Part shown: positions 10,605 through 21,111 of the stretch, one piece after another | Layout of the letters: each line of letters starts with the position of its first letter | Numbering within the stretch: the first letter of the stretch is position 1 | Source: Valencia hispanica | Lineage: Eukaryota; Chordata; Actinopteri; Cyprinodontiformes; Valenciidae | Assembly (NCBI GenBank): GCA_963556495.2 | Contig: OY747716.1 | Span: 9,636,071-9,700,070 of the forward strand | Direction: 5' to 3' | DNA length: 64,000 bases | Notes under the pieces: generated by a model | Told to the model about the DNA's origin: nothing | Databases searched by the model: none | The model's input: only the letters and a program-made list of their open reading frames with translations | Translations under genes and position numbers: made by a program

Positions 10605-11461
10605 TTTAGGTATATCTCAACTATGAGGGACAAAATGAGAAAAAGATTTTCCAGAAAATCACATGGTCTGCCAGATGTGCCCCCCTGCTTAAGCCAGTAC
10701 ATGTCCAGGCCTGTCTGAAGTTTGCTAGAGAGCATTTGGATGATCCAGAAGAGGATTGGGAGAATGCCATATGGTCAGTTTTTGGTAAAAACTCTACTTG
10801 TTGTGTTTGGATGAGAAAAAATGCTGAGTTCGATCCAAAGAATACCAAACCTACTGTGAAGCATCCGTGTGTAAACATCATGCTTTGGGGCTGTTTTTCT
10901 GCAAAGGGACCAGGACGACTGATCCGTGTAAAGAAAAGAATTACTGGGGCCATGTATCATGGGATTTTGAGTGAAAACCTCCTTCCATCAGCAAGGGCAT
11001 TGAAGATGAAACGTGGCTGGGTCTTTCAGCATGACAATGATCCCAAACACACCGCCCGGGTGACGAAGGAGTGGCTTCGTAAGAGGCATTTGAAGGTCCT
11101 GGAATGGCCTAGTCAGTCTCCAAATGTCAACCCCATAGAACGGCCCCAAAACATCACTGCTCTAGAGAAGATCTGCATGGAGGAATGGGCAAGAATACCA
11201 GCAACAGTGTGTGAAAACCTTGTGAAGATTTACAGAAAACATTTGACCTCTGTCATTGCCAACAAAGGGTATATAACAAAGTATTGAGATGAACTTTTGT
11301 TCATGACCAAATACTTATTTTCCTCCATAATTTACAAATAAATCCTTTAAAAATCAAACCATATGAATTTCTGGATTTCCCCCCCTCATTTTTTCTCTAA
11401 TGTTTTCAAGTGGGAGAACTTGCACAATTGGTGGCTGACTAAATACTTTTTTGCCCCACTG
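10605..11461 (+). mobile_element. Tc1/mariner element with deletions, 3' terminal repeat kept
   Basis: The 3' end actaaatacttttttgccccactg followed by a TA (11462-11463) is a typical Tc1 terminus and target dinucleotide. The left part begins with 5' non-coding wording (ggtatatctcaactatgagg near 10610) and passes directly into the middle of the transposase. The N-terminal DNA-binding half has therefore been lost by internal deletion, and no 5' terminal repeat is seen. Confidence 0.8.
10665..11287 (+). pseudogene. Tc1-like transposase, catalytic half with deletions
   Basis: The clean frame 10736-11287 gives [69 protein letters not shown] and the C-terminus [14 protein letters not shown]. The second Asp (HDND) and the Glu (NPIE) are present. 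The first catalytic Asp, which should follow WS as DET, is deleted: WS runs straight into VFGKNST. About 14 residues after NPIE are also missing. A few codons upstream of 10736 belong to the same protein but contain stops. Confidence 0.9.
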
Positions 11462-11463
11462 TA

Positions 11464-11914
11464 TTTCATAATTTCTTTAAGAGTCTGGATTGTATAAACT
11501 AGTAGTTTTATTGCAACTGATATTGTCCTCACAATTTTCAACCTAACACTTCCAACTACCTCCTAATATAGTCTACTGATGTCTATTGTGGGTGTTAGTT
11601 TATTCTGGACCTTTCCAGGACAGTTTCTAGGACACTCAGACATCTGCCAAGCAAAAAACTGCCTTTTCTCACCAGCCTGCTGGGTCACCTGTTTTTGACT
11701 ATTAAACTGCTGCCACAACATACAGCAGCATCAAAGAGGACACTAGCCATCACATGAAATCTGGGCAGCAATGTGTCCTAACACTGTTAGTTTGTCAAAG
11801 TACCAGAGCCTCTTCAGGAAAGCGGTTGCTCCTTCTTGTAGAGGGCCTCAACATTTATGGCCCATCCCAACTCTTACCTCATAGGAAATGACACTTAATT
11901 TCTGAAAATTCATT
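11464..11914. other. Unassigned sequence
   Basis: No coding block or repeat terminus is recognised between the Tc1 end and the next L2 fragment. Confidence 0.4.
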
Positions 11915-12660
11915 TTGGAAATTTTTGAAAAGAATCCTATTGTTTTACCTGCCTCCTGTGATTTTATTGTGAATAATTTTAACAGTAGGCTTCAATCCAC
12001 TCTTGACCTGCTGGCTCCATTTAAAGTTATAAACACACACCCAAAACCAACAACACCATGGAGAAACGCAGACCTTAAGAGAGAAAGAGAGAAATAAAAT
12101 CACGAAAAATCATCAAATGTACCTCGAACGTCTCAAATCATATAATAATGCTGTAAGAAATTCCAGAAATGCATACTTTTCCAGAATCATCTCACAACAT
12201 AAAAATAATCCCAAAATTCTGTTTTCCACTATCAACAACATTTTTAACTGTACTACTAATGCATATTACAAAACCCCCTCAAACGCTCTTTGTGAGCAGT
12301 TCGCAGACCCCTTCAGAGGAAAGGTAGACACCATCAGATGTAAGATTTTATCTTTTCAGAGTAACATGGTTTTAGACTAATCTGAGCATGTGTCTTTACC
12401 AGAGGAAACGCTGGACAGTTTTGTCCTGGTAGAAGCTGGGACCCATGATAAAGTTTTCTTCTCAGGTTTACAACTACTACAAAATTCAGCAGCACGTGTC
12501 CTGACGAAGACCAGGAGGCGAGAGCACATTACACATGTCTTAAAATCACTGTATTGGCTCCCTGTGTCTTAGGATCGAATTTAAGGTTCTTTTAATGGTT
12601 TTTAAGTGTCTTAATGGTCTTGAGCCTTTTTGTCTTTCAGAACGACTTTTACCTTATGAA
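11915..12660 (+). mobile_element. L2-type LINE fragment with reverse transcriptase deleted
   Basis: The first part (11915-12380) encodes the region after the endonuclease (LQSTLDLLAPFKVI, TTPWRNADLKRE, then AYFSRIISQHKNNPKILFST). The second part from about 12470 encodes the C-terminal region (LLQNSAARVLTKTRRREHIT, LKSLYWLPV). The whole polymerase core that should lie between them is missing. Stops break the frame at 12095, 12378 and about 12570. Confidence 0.8.
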
Positions 12661-12664
12661 CCTT

Positions 12665-12965
12665 CGTGGTCTCCATAGACTGTATATTACTGGACAAAGC
12701 CTCAGTGACGTCACCCATTGGTTTCTGAAGAGCAAAAATGAAGCCAAATGGGCTGTTCCCACCGCCACCATCTTCTCTGTGTCATGCGTTTCGTCGCTCC
12801 CAGAAAATACAAAAATGGGCAAAGAGGTGGAGCTGAGAGTGGCGCTGTGAGGGCGGGGGTGGATGATTGACACTCTGAGCCGATGTTACCAGGATCTAGT
12901 CCTGGAGCTAACTGAAGCTAACGGAGGTTAGCGGGCGCCTTTAGCCTGAAAGCCGCAGTAGAGCA
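12665..12965. repeat. GC-richer dispersed repeat, left block
   Basis: Starts near ccatagactgtatattactgg and includes gacgtcacccattggtttctgaag and a run of gctaac/gttagc words. I recognise this as a repeat common in fish genomes. A block of the same style at 15060-15430 may be the other half of one element. Family not named. Confidence 0.45.
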
Positions 12966-13420
12966 ACTCTGCTACCCCCCTCCATCCAGGCTGTAAATAC
13001 AATATTAAATCGGTAAGTTAACATTTAAATTGAAATAATTTATTCAAATGTTAATGTTGATCATTAACTTAAAGCAAGTTTTCAATAATATTTTCAACTT
13101 AGTTATTAATAGTGTATGGGATCTATTTAGTCTATGCATGAGATACATGATCAAGCTAAGTTAGTAAGGATAGTTCACATATTTATATTAATATTTGTAT
13201 TTACCCTAATTGTTAGTGATCGTACTACCATGTAGGATGTCCCAGTTAAAAAAACTGTTCCCACAGCTATTGTAGTAGATTAGCAAAATCTAATATGACT
13301 AATTTCGATCCTAGTCAATTCTGCAATCACTTCATGTAGAATTTTAATATTATTATACTTTCAAACGATAAGCCACACCTGTGCAACTGCCATTCATTAT
13401 GCTAGTTTTTTTCTCCATAG
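12966..13420. other. Intron-like AT-rich sequence
   Basis: No coding block. It ends in a pyrimidine-rich tract and AG (tttttttctccatag at 13406-13420), a good 3' splice site immediately before the SGNH-like exon. Confidence 0.4.
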
Positions 13421-13850
13421 CCATTTGGATCATTGGAGACAGCTATGTCAGACATAGTTCTGAGAGAGCTGAAGAAGCCATCGGAGGAAACCTCGGCCTC
13501 CCAGACGTCCGTATCTCCTGGTTTGGCTGGGGGGGCTGAGGTGGAAAGGAGGAAGAGCAGCTCTAGATGTCCTCATCATCAGCTGTGGCGGAGATGACAT
13601 GGGGGCGCTCAGCAGTGTCCAGTTGGTGAACATGATGATGGAGGACCTGCACCAGCTTTACCTTCTCCACCCTCAGATGTCCATCTTCTCCTCCATCAAC
13701 CAAAGGCGTTGATAGAGGGCGGGTGTAAACCCAGCAAAAATAGAAAAGGTCAGCAGGTTTGTCAACAGTGTTATGGCTTCTTTTATTCCTAGTTTAAATG
13801 GTGCCATCTTTACGCATCCTCACATTAGAAATGACAGTCCTTTTGAACAA
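13421..13850 (+). pseudogene. SGNH/GDSL-hydrolase-like exon, decayed
   Basis: Immediately after the splice-acceptor-like sequence the frame reads IWIIGDSYVRHSSERAEEA and GGNLGLPDVRISWFGWGG. GDS-Y fits block I of SGNH hydrolases, which holds the nucleophilic Ser. After a frameshift near 13540, LDVLIISCGGDDMGALSSVQ matches block III, with Asp where Asn is usual in GxND. Further pieces (VNPAKIEKVSRFVNSVMASF, then THPHIRND) continue to about 13850. The final D-x-x-H block is not seen. It is not the LINE ORF1 esterase of this window, whose wording differs. Such exons are repeated in fish genomes; the parent element is unknown to me. Confidence 0.6.
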
Positions 13851-14420
13851 TTGATGTTAAAGCAAAAAGTATAACTATAGTCCTGATTGTTATGGCTAAT
13901 GTGTTGTTGGTGTAGTTTTTTTATTTCAACAATTACATCTGTTGCCATAACACTATTGACAATAAACATTTGTTGTTTATTTAATCAAAAACAAAAAACG
14001 GACAGCACCTAACGATATGAAAGAAGTGGCATTAAAGATGATGCACATATAATGTTAAGTACTTCTCCTTATGATCTTCCTGTAGTTTTAGGCGATTGAT
14101 ATAATCTGTAAGAAAAAGAAAACAATGTATATTAAAAACTTAAAATTTCAACATTGCCCGTCTTAGTTGGAAACCCACTCACCACAAGACAAACGTGCTG
14201 TAAAAAAAAGAGCACACAGACATGTAACACTTATGGGTGTATGTATAAAAGTACAACAATGAAGGTGAATCCCATATGACAGCATATCAGAAATGGTTAA
14301 TGCCTTAACTGACAACTCTTATTAATTTTTAAAAAGTAAAAAATCTGTGATAACAAAATATGAAATATATCTGGAGTTAGTTGGGAAAAAAATTATTTTT
14401 TTTGTAAACAAATGGGCCTC
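13851..14420. other. Unassigned AT-rich sequence
   Basis: No coding block, repeat end or RNA gene recognised. Confidence 0.4.
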
Positions 14421-14507
14421 TAAGATAAGGCTGCTTGGTCGACGGGTTGAAATTATCAAATTTCTTATCTACTTTACATGTTAAAACCGTCAAAATAACG
14501 TGCTGGT

Positions 14508-14560
<53 letters not shown>

Positions 14561-14777
14561 CCTATATGTGTGTGTGTGTGTCTTGACCGCGAAGCGATCA
14601 ATACGTTATTTTGACGGTGAAATGAGCACAACTCAATAATTTTGTCAAATAAAATCATGAAGCCCTGTTTGCCCATAGCTTTTACTAAAACTATGTGAAG
14701 TTTGAATAAATCAACATGCAAAGTAAATAAGAAATGTAATAATTTCAACCCATTTATGACCAAGCAGCCTTATCTTA
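14421..14777. mobile_element. Foldback (MITE-like) element with 20-bp perfect terminal inverted repeats
   Basis: The left end taagataaggctgcttggtc (14421-14440) is the exact reverse complement of 14758-14777. The match continues imperfectly to about 65 bp per arm (gggttgaaattat, atttcttat, actttacatgtt against the mirror copy). An inner pair, aaccgtcaaaataacgt and acgttattttgacggt, flanks the central microsatellite. The element carries no protein. No clear target duplication was found. Confidence 0.7.
14511..14580. repeat. Compound CA/TA/TG microsatellite
   Basis: A CA run, a TA run, gcc, then a TG run, which is itself largely palindromic and sits at the centre of the foldback element. Confidence 0.95.
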
Positions 14778-15059
14778 AATGCACAACATCTTAACCTGTT
14801 CAGTTTGTAGTTTCCCAGCGTGATTAACTAGCTACTTTGCTAATTAAGGAGCTCAGCAGCAGGAGCTTCATCTACAAAATAATGTACAGAAATATTATTT
14901 TACTTACCGAAAAAATGGAGCAGAGACTTCTTGGAAGGTCTGTTAGTGCAATCAGTACCACAGCAAGGCATCTTTGTCCAATAAGTGCACGATTTATATC
15001 TAAACACTAATAAAGTTTGCGGATAGAACTGATGTTCAAGTTCAGAGAAAGGAAATGGC

Positions 15060-15430
15060 CAAAGTCTTAACGTGAGTCCCAGGCTGAAGGCCTTCCACCC
15101 CCCCGTAAGCAGTCTATGGTGGCAAGCTGTTAGCCACCAGCCTTAGCGCTGACGGCTCATCAGAGACCTGTCAATCAAAAGGACACGCCCACGAATTATT
15201 CATAATTTCAAGATTAAATTATGTCTAAAGTTAGAAAAAAATTCACCCCCCTCAGAGTTGTCATGACGATAAACCTGACCTAATAAACCTAAAATGGTTT
15301 TTTGAACCAGGCTGTAAACAGGTTTATTTCTGCTTTGAAGTTGGCCTTATTAACATGAGAGTCAATGAAAAATTGCTCCTTTCTGGAGCCAGCCCCCAGC
15401 GGATGAGGGGTGAACTGCAATTTTTGTTAC
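15060..15430. repeat. Dispersed repeat, possible partner of 12665-12965
   Basis: Wording such as gcagtctatggtggcaagctg, ggttttttgaaccaggctgt, ggagccagcccccagcgg and cttccgggatggcc is familiar from fish DNA-transposon-like repeats. It lies about 2.1 kb from the block at 12665, with the SGNH exon and the foldback element between. Whether both belong to one element is an inference. Confidence 0.4.
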
Positions 15431-16318
15431 TTCCGGGATGGCCTCAATTCTGAGCGGCGGAGTTTGCCCCTTGGTGGTCTCTGCGCTCCTCTGGCAGCCG
15501 TCACCCCAAAAGTCAGGACACACACTCATGGTGAGGCATCTTTCCAGTTTTATGGCCCTCACCTCTGGAACAGCTTGCAGGACCTCAGGGCCGCAGAGAA
15601 CGTTCATGTTTTTAAGACCAGGCTCAAGATTTACCTTTTTAGCCTAGCTTTTAATTGATTATTATTTGGAAGAATCTGCTTGATTGCTCTGCATGTTTTA
15701 CCTGATCAAACTTTATCAATGTTTTACACTAAATGATTCTAAATCTTATCTGTGTTAAAATATTAATCAGTGTTTTACTATATAAACTCATACTTATTTA
15801 CTCTTTATTTTAATATTTTTAAATAATTTGATAAATGATTATATTTTATCAGTGTTTTACTATCTAATCTTATCACATTTATTTACTGTTTATCTTTAGA
15901 TTTAATTTTTTTATCTTAATCCCCTTTCCAGTGTTTTCCTCTGTGGGAGCCCTCTGCCCCGGAAGCGGTGGTCGGCTGCGGCCGCCTAGGTGGAGGTGGG
16001 GGTTTTGGCCTTGCACCCTGTGTCGGTGCCTCGTTTGCTGCTGTTGATCTACTGCTACCGGTGCAGATGGCTCCTCTGATGGCGTTTCCTTGCATGGTTC
16101 ATCTGCACTCGGCCCATTGTCCTTTTTACTGTTGCTTTTAACTGTGCGTGTGCATGGGAGTTGGATTGGGGGGAGGGGGGTATAACTGACCATGCTTTTA
16201 AATCTGTCGGGGAGGGATGGGAATGTAATTTTATGTGGGGTCATTTTAATCTGTAAAGCACTTTGTGATGCAGTTTTGTATGAAAAGTGCTTTATATATA
16301 AAGTCTGATTTGATTTAA
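15431..16318 (+). mobile_element. 3' end of an L2/CR1-group LINE
   Basis: The frame ending at 15658 reads VTPKVRTHTHGEASFQFYG, PHLWNSLQDL, RAAENVHVFKTRLKIYLFSL, the usual C-terminus of this ORF2 group. A long 3' untranslated region follows, with an AT-rich part, then a GC-rich part (15940-16190). It closes with the LINE tail tctgtaaagcactttgtgatgc ... gtgctttatatataaagtctgatttgattt at 16253-16318. The 5' side is truncated just before the C-terminal domain. Confidence 0.75.
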
Positions 16319-16808
16319 TTCACTTATTTTCTACATTTTTGAAAACATACAATGAAACCAGTTCTCTTGTCTAGAAGATATACTGACTTTTGTCTTCCAG
16401 GTGTGGTAAACAAAATGGGAGTGGAGCATCCTATGTTACATCTCTTGATGCTAAATCAGCTGAAGTTGACTGAGAAATCAGTTTGACTTCTTAGTCTATA
16501 TTGTCTTTTCACCTTACTGCATTGAGAGCCTCCACATACTCGAATTGCTGTTGGATGGTCGAAGTCAACACCCTGTCCTTTACTGGTTCTGAGTAGCGAT
16601 TTACCCTAGGTCCATCTGCATGAAAGCTGAAACCACTGCTAGTGCATCCAGCTAAATTAGATATTCTGAGATGTTCCTGAAGAGGCCACCTGGGGGCACA
16701 GTCAAAATCTGTCACCAGATTCCCAAGGAGAGGGGAACTAAAAAAGCACTGACTGTAAAAGACCTGCAGCAGGACCTGGTGGCAGGAGCGAATGAGGCTT
16801 CACTTTGC
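16319..16808. other. Unassigned sequence with a faint transposase-like segment
   Basis: The plus-strand frame from 16671 reads KERGTKKALTVKDLQQDLVA, reminiscent of the second helix-turn-helix of Tc1-type transposases, then runs into the L2 fragment at 16809. The match is short and could be chance. The 398-codon frame starting here is thus a chimera of unrelated sequence and LINE. Confidence 0.3.
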
Positions 16809-17852
16809 AAATGGCGCTCTACACACCTAGAGGATTCCTATTTAACCTGGAATAACAGTCTATTGCTGTATAAAAAGACCCTTCAACAAGCTAGAACAGC
16901 ATATTTTTCCTCATTACTAGAGGCGAATAAAAACAATCCTAGGTTTCTTTTTAGTACAGTTGCCAAACTTACACAGAGTCATAGCTCTGTTGAGCCAACT
17001 ATTCCCCCAGCTCTTAGCAGTGATTATTTTATGGGATTCTTCATAAATAAAATTAATTCTATTAAAAATAAAATCATTGGCATTCTCCCAAACACGATTA
17101 CTTCTTCCTCAGTAAATGAGGCAGTATCGGAAAGAACTGTAGAACCTCAGTTGTGCTTAGGCTGTTTTGATTCAGTCGAGCTTTCGGAATTATCAAAAAT
17201 ATTAGCCTCATCTAAACCTTCAACTTGTATGTTGGACCCAATTCCAACCAAATTATTTAAAGAAGTGTTCCATTTGGTTCCTGGCCCCATTTGGGATATG
17301 ATGAATCTATCCTCAGTAAACGGATACGTACCACAGGAATTTAAAATAGCTGTAATTAAACCTTTACTCAAGAAACCTTCCCTTGATCAAGATGACTTAG
17401 TGAATTACAGACCTATATCTAACCTTCCTTTCTTATCCAAAGTCCTTGAGAAAATTGTTGCTAATCAAGTCTGTGAGCATTTAAACAATAACGAGCTGTT
17501 TGAAGAGTTTCAGTCAGGTTGTAGAGCTCATCATAGCACTGAAACAGCACTGGTGAAGGTTACTAATCATATTATCATGGCCTCAGATAATGGACTTGTG
17601 TCTGTTCTGGTTTTGTTAGATCTCAGTGCTGCTTTTGACACAGTCGATCATAATATTCTCTTAGAAAGGCTTGCACATGTTGCAGGGATCAAAGGAACAG
17701 CACTAGGCTGGTTTAAATCATATTTGTCTGATAGATTCCAGTTTGTTCATCTAAATGATAAATCTTCTTCACTCTCAAGGGTTACTTGTGGAGTTCCACA
17801 GGGTTCTGTGCTTGGACCAATTCTGTTCACCATATATATGCTCCCAATTGGT
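16809..17852 (+). pseudogene. L2-type LINE ORF2 fragment (linker to RT), truncated at both ends
   Basis: Continuous with KWRSTHLEDSYLTWNNSLLL, through [85 protein letters not shown] and [20 protein letters not shown]. The frame breaks off right after LPIG, before the YADD box, so the polymerase active site is incomplete. The first RT Asp (LSAAFD) is present. It belongs to the same subfamily as the minus-strand copy at 37-40.8 kb and is nearly identical in wording. The break abuts an inverted fragment of the same subfamily. Confidence 0.9.
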
Positions 17853-17868
17853 GCTATGATGATATGAT

Positions 17869-18706
17869 ATATGAAGAATCCCATAAAATCATCACTGCTA
17901 AGAGCTGGGGGAATAGTTGGCTCAACAGAGCTATGACTCTGTGTAAGTTTGGCAACTGTACTAAAAAGAAACCTAGGATTGTTTTTATTCGCCTCTATTA
18001 ATGATGAAAAATATGCTGTTCTAGCTTGTTGAAGGGTCTTTTTATACAGCAATAGACTGTTATTCCAGGTTAAATAGGAATCCTCTAGGTGTGTAGAGCG
18101 CCATTTTCTCTCCAACCTCCTAGTATTCTGCTTTAAAGTACGCAACTCTGCGTTAAACCAAGGAGTCAGCCTCCTATGGCTAGCCACTTTCTTTTTTAAG
18201 GGGGCTACACTATCTAATGCCAAACGCAATGAGGACGTAACGCTGTGAACCAGATCATCAATTTCTGAAGGGTTAGAGATAGAATTGCTGCCATCCACTG
18301 TGTTACCCTGAGACACTAAGGAAAGTAAGAATGGAACAGATTCTTTAAAAATTGTTACAGCATTGTCTGATAAAGCTCTACTATAATGAAATTTTCTTTC
18401 AGATTTAAAATGGTCAGTTAAAGTAAATTCAAAAGTTACTAAGAAGTGGTCAGACAGGACCGGGTTATGTGGGTGGACTGTTATTTCCTCACACTCAATA
18501 CCGTATGTCAGTACAAGGTCCAAAGTGTGTTTGCCCGAGTGGGTCGATCCCTGTACTTTTTGAGTAAAGCCAATTGAGTCTAAAATAGCATTAAAGGCTG
18601 CATTTAGGCTATCACTATCACTTTCAGTATCCACATGAATATTAAAGTCCCCCACTATAATAACCCTATCAGTATTTAATACTAAATCAGATAAAAAATG
18701 TGAGAT
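17869..18706 (-). pseudogene. L2-type LINE ORF2 fragment (endonuclease end to linker), inverted
   Basis: On the minus strand it encodes RVIIVGDFNIHVDTESDS, STHSGKHTLDLVLTYGIE, HNPVLSDHFLVTFEF, then APLKKKVASHRRLTPWFNAE and the linker ending LSSDDFMGFF. GDFN, the T-x-LD block and SDH are the late motifs of an APE-type endonuclease. Upstream sequence is lost at about 18706, where wording diverges from the related copy. The linker part (17869-18113) is the reverse complement of sequence also present in the plus-strand fragment, so the two pieces form a spaced inverted repeat of about 240 bp. Confidence 0.88.
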
Positions 18707-18803
18707 GAATTGAACTTTCCACAGTAAGGCAAATACTAAACGTCTAAATTTCAAGACATACACCACTACTGACCAAAAGGCACAAGAATAGTCAACTCCT
18801 GTT

Positions 18804-19165
18804 TGTTAGGTTAAAAAGTGGTTGACTTACAATGAATCACACACAAGGGTCGGAGAGAATATGGAGTCAATAAGCTCTGCAGAGGTAGATGTGGATAATC
18901 ACTTTTGCAGAGGGAGACCAGGAAAATACTATAAGGAATGAGCCAACCGTGTCTGTCTGTTCTCAGCCTCCCAGTGTCATAGTCTCTGGTCTCGAAGAGC
19001 ACCCCCTCTGCAGTCTCTCTTTATTTAGTCACACTTCATTAACATATTAAAAGAACAGGATGTCATGCAAATGAGCATGTGACTGAAACCAAAATGACAT
19101 TTAAAAAGTACATTAGAAAGACACCCTAAGAAAATAATAATACAACATTATTATTTTACCTAACA
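18804..19165 (-). repeat. 3' LTR of the endogenous retrovirus
   Basis: 362 bp, bounded by TGTTAGGT and ACCTAACA inverted ends. It is the same length as the copy at 24255-24616, with about five substitutions between them. It contains an octamer-type ATGCAAAT at 19065-19072 and an AATAAA on the minus strand near 19020. Confidence 0.95.
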
Positions 19166-19175
19166 TTTCCCCCCT
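19166..19175 (-). other. Polypurine tract
   Basis: On the minus strand the ten bases aggggggaaa end exactly where the 3' LTR begins with TG. This is the priming site for plus-strand DNA synthesis in retroviruses. Confidence 0.9.
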
Positions 19176-19479
19176 GAAATGTGGTTTTTAAATGTGATCA
19201 CGAACAACAAAAAGTTGTAAAATAGGTAACAACTCCAATAATGTAAAAATATAAGAATCATAAAAACCAGACAACAAAAGGTTGCAAAATAAGTAGCATC
19301 CCAAATAAATAAATAAAAAATAATAAGAAATACAACAAAGAAATTGCACAAGTAAGTAGCAATTTCAAAAAGATATTAATGCGAGCTTCACCTAGACATC
19401 ATCCAATTAATCGCTACCTAAACAGTAGTTTAGATTAATGGAATCATAAAAAGGTTTTTACACATGTTAATTACAACCC

Positions 19480-19625
19480 ATCTTCTTCTTCATTTCTGTC
19501 TTCATCTTCAAGCCTCTGCTCTTCTTTCCTTTGATGTCTGGATGTCATCAGGTGTGAGGAAAAAGCAGGGCAATAGAAGCAGGCGAACTGCCAGACAGGA
19601 GGGGAGCCAAACTAGTTTCATGTTG
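19480..19625 (-). pseudogene. env: env remnant: start and tail joined by a large deletion
   Basis: On the minus strand an ATG near 19622 begins a Leu-rich stretch that looks like a signal peptide (SCLAVRLLLLPCFFL). Shortly after, the sequence passes into an acidic tail rich in Glu and Asp that ends in a stop near 19483. The surface unit and the transmembrane subunit, normally more than 400 residues, are absent. The reading as env comes from its position between integrase and the polypurine tract and from the signal-like start. Confidence 0.5.
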
Positions 19626-19789
19626 GTTAGAGGCAAATAAGAGGACTAGCCCTCCAAAACAGAGGTTTGACCGCTAAGTGGACAGGGATGCTGTTCTGCT
19701 GGGTTTGAGACCAGAGGCCCTAGTGGTCACTCTGTCCTTTGTAGCCCAGACTTCCCCACTGTCCCGTGTCTAGTACCCTAATTGCCTTT

Positions 19790-21108
19790 GCAATTTGCAG
19801 TGTGAGATGTGTATCCACGAGGGTCTCTCAGCGATTTTCACAGCCGTGGGCGTGGTCAGCAGGACTTCAAAAGGTCCTTCCCAGCGGGGACTCGTCCAGT
19901 TCTTCCTTTTAAATCACCTTGATGAAAACCCAGTCTCCAGGTTTGATTGGCTTTTCAGGATCCTGCAAAACAGAAGGAGAGATAGGCAGATTGTGTGCGT
20001 TTTGCACTTCTTTGGCTAGGATAATTTTCCTCATGTATTCAGCTAATGTGAGTTCTTCGTCTGCTTTTTGCAAATCAGGCGCAACTAGAGGTAACCTGTG
20101 AGGTGTGCCATAAATGATTTCAAAAGGTGTTAAACCTTGGTTTGTTGGCGTGATTCTCATGTAAAGTTTTACTAGGTCCAAACACTCAGGCCATGGTCTT
20201 TTAGTCTCTGCCATGCATTTCCTGAGTCTGCTTTTGATGGTCCCATTATGTCTTTCTACTAAACCTGCATTTTGGGGGTGATAGGCACAATGATTTTTTA
20301 GTTGGATGTCTAAATGTTTTGCCATATTTTGAATAACCTCATTCACAAAATGTGGTCCATTATCTGAATATATTACTTGTGGAATACCATTGTTTGCAAT
20401 GATAGTTTTACATAGTGCTTTTGCCACTGTTAGAGCATCATTCTTTGCAGTGGGAATTATTTCCAGCCATTTGCAGAAAGCATCAATTATTACTAAGCAA
20501 TATTTGTATGAGCCGCTCTGTGTTAGTTCAATGAAATCCATGTGGATTGTGTGGAATGGGTAGGCTGGTTGAGGAAATTGGGCTCGCTTGGGTCTCATAT
20601 TCCCTTGTGGGTTGTGTTTGATACATGTTAGGCATGTCTTGCAAAAATGTTTTAAGTATGTTTCAAGGTTGTATGTTGTAAAGTGTTGCTGTATTATTGA
20701 TACCATCCCCCCTGTGGAGACATGGCAAGGCCCATGGCTCACAAGCGCAGCAGCTTTAAACAGTGATTTGGGTAGGATGGGTTTATTACGAACTTCATAA
20801 AGTCCATTTTCGTTAAGAATGGCACCTTTTGTTTTCCATAATTGTTTTTCAGAAGAGTTTGTTTGCATGTCTTTCAAAACAGTCTGATCTATAAGTTCCT
20901 GTTCTGTGGTCTGTGTAATTCCTAACTCTGCTTCCGCAGAGGGCGGATATTGTCTCACTCTGGGTGTAAAATGTGATTTAGCAGTTATTTGAACGGGAGC
21001 AATGGATGAGAGTAGGCCCACATCAGTAGGGCTTTTAGACCATAATGTGTCAGGGACTTCTTTGAGTTGCTTTTCTTCCTCTTCAGTCAATAAGATGGTG
21101 TCTGCTTC
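19790..21108 (-). pseudogene. pol: Retroviral pol: start of RT joined to integrase
   Basis: The main frame (19909-21090, 393 codons) begins with the region just before reverse transcriptase (VPDTLWSKSPTDVGLL) and after about 60 residues passes into the connection to integrase. The RT core and RNase H are missing with the frame kept. Integrase is otherwise rich in intact motifs: an HHCC zinc-binding pattern (HGPCH then CKTCLTC), the first Asp in HMDFIEL, the second in YSDNGPHFVNE and the Glu in GLVERHNGTIK. A frameshift at about 19908 separates the C-terminal domain ([13 protein letters not shown] type, then WIHISHCK). An in-frame TGA near 21109 separates it from protease. Confidence 0.92.
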
Positions 21109-21111
21109 TGG

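Noticed and set aside
14377..14763. 128-codon minus-strand frame
   Set aside because: It spans the foldback element and its CA/TA/TG microsatellite; no protein features.
16809..18706. Twin-priming explanation for the inverted L2 pair
   Set aside because: Neither piece has the LINE 3' end, and the shared linker is present in both, which ordinary twin priming does not produce.
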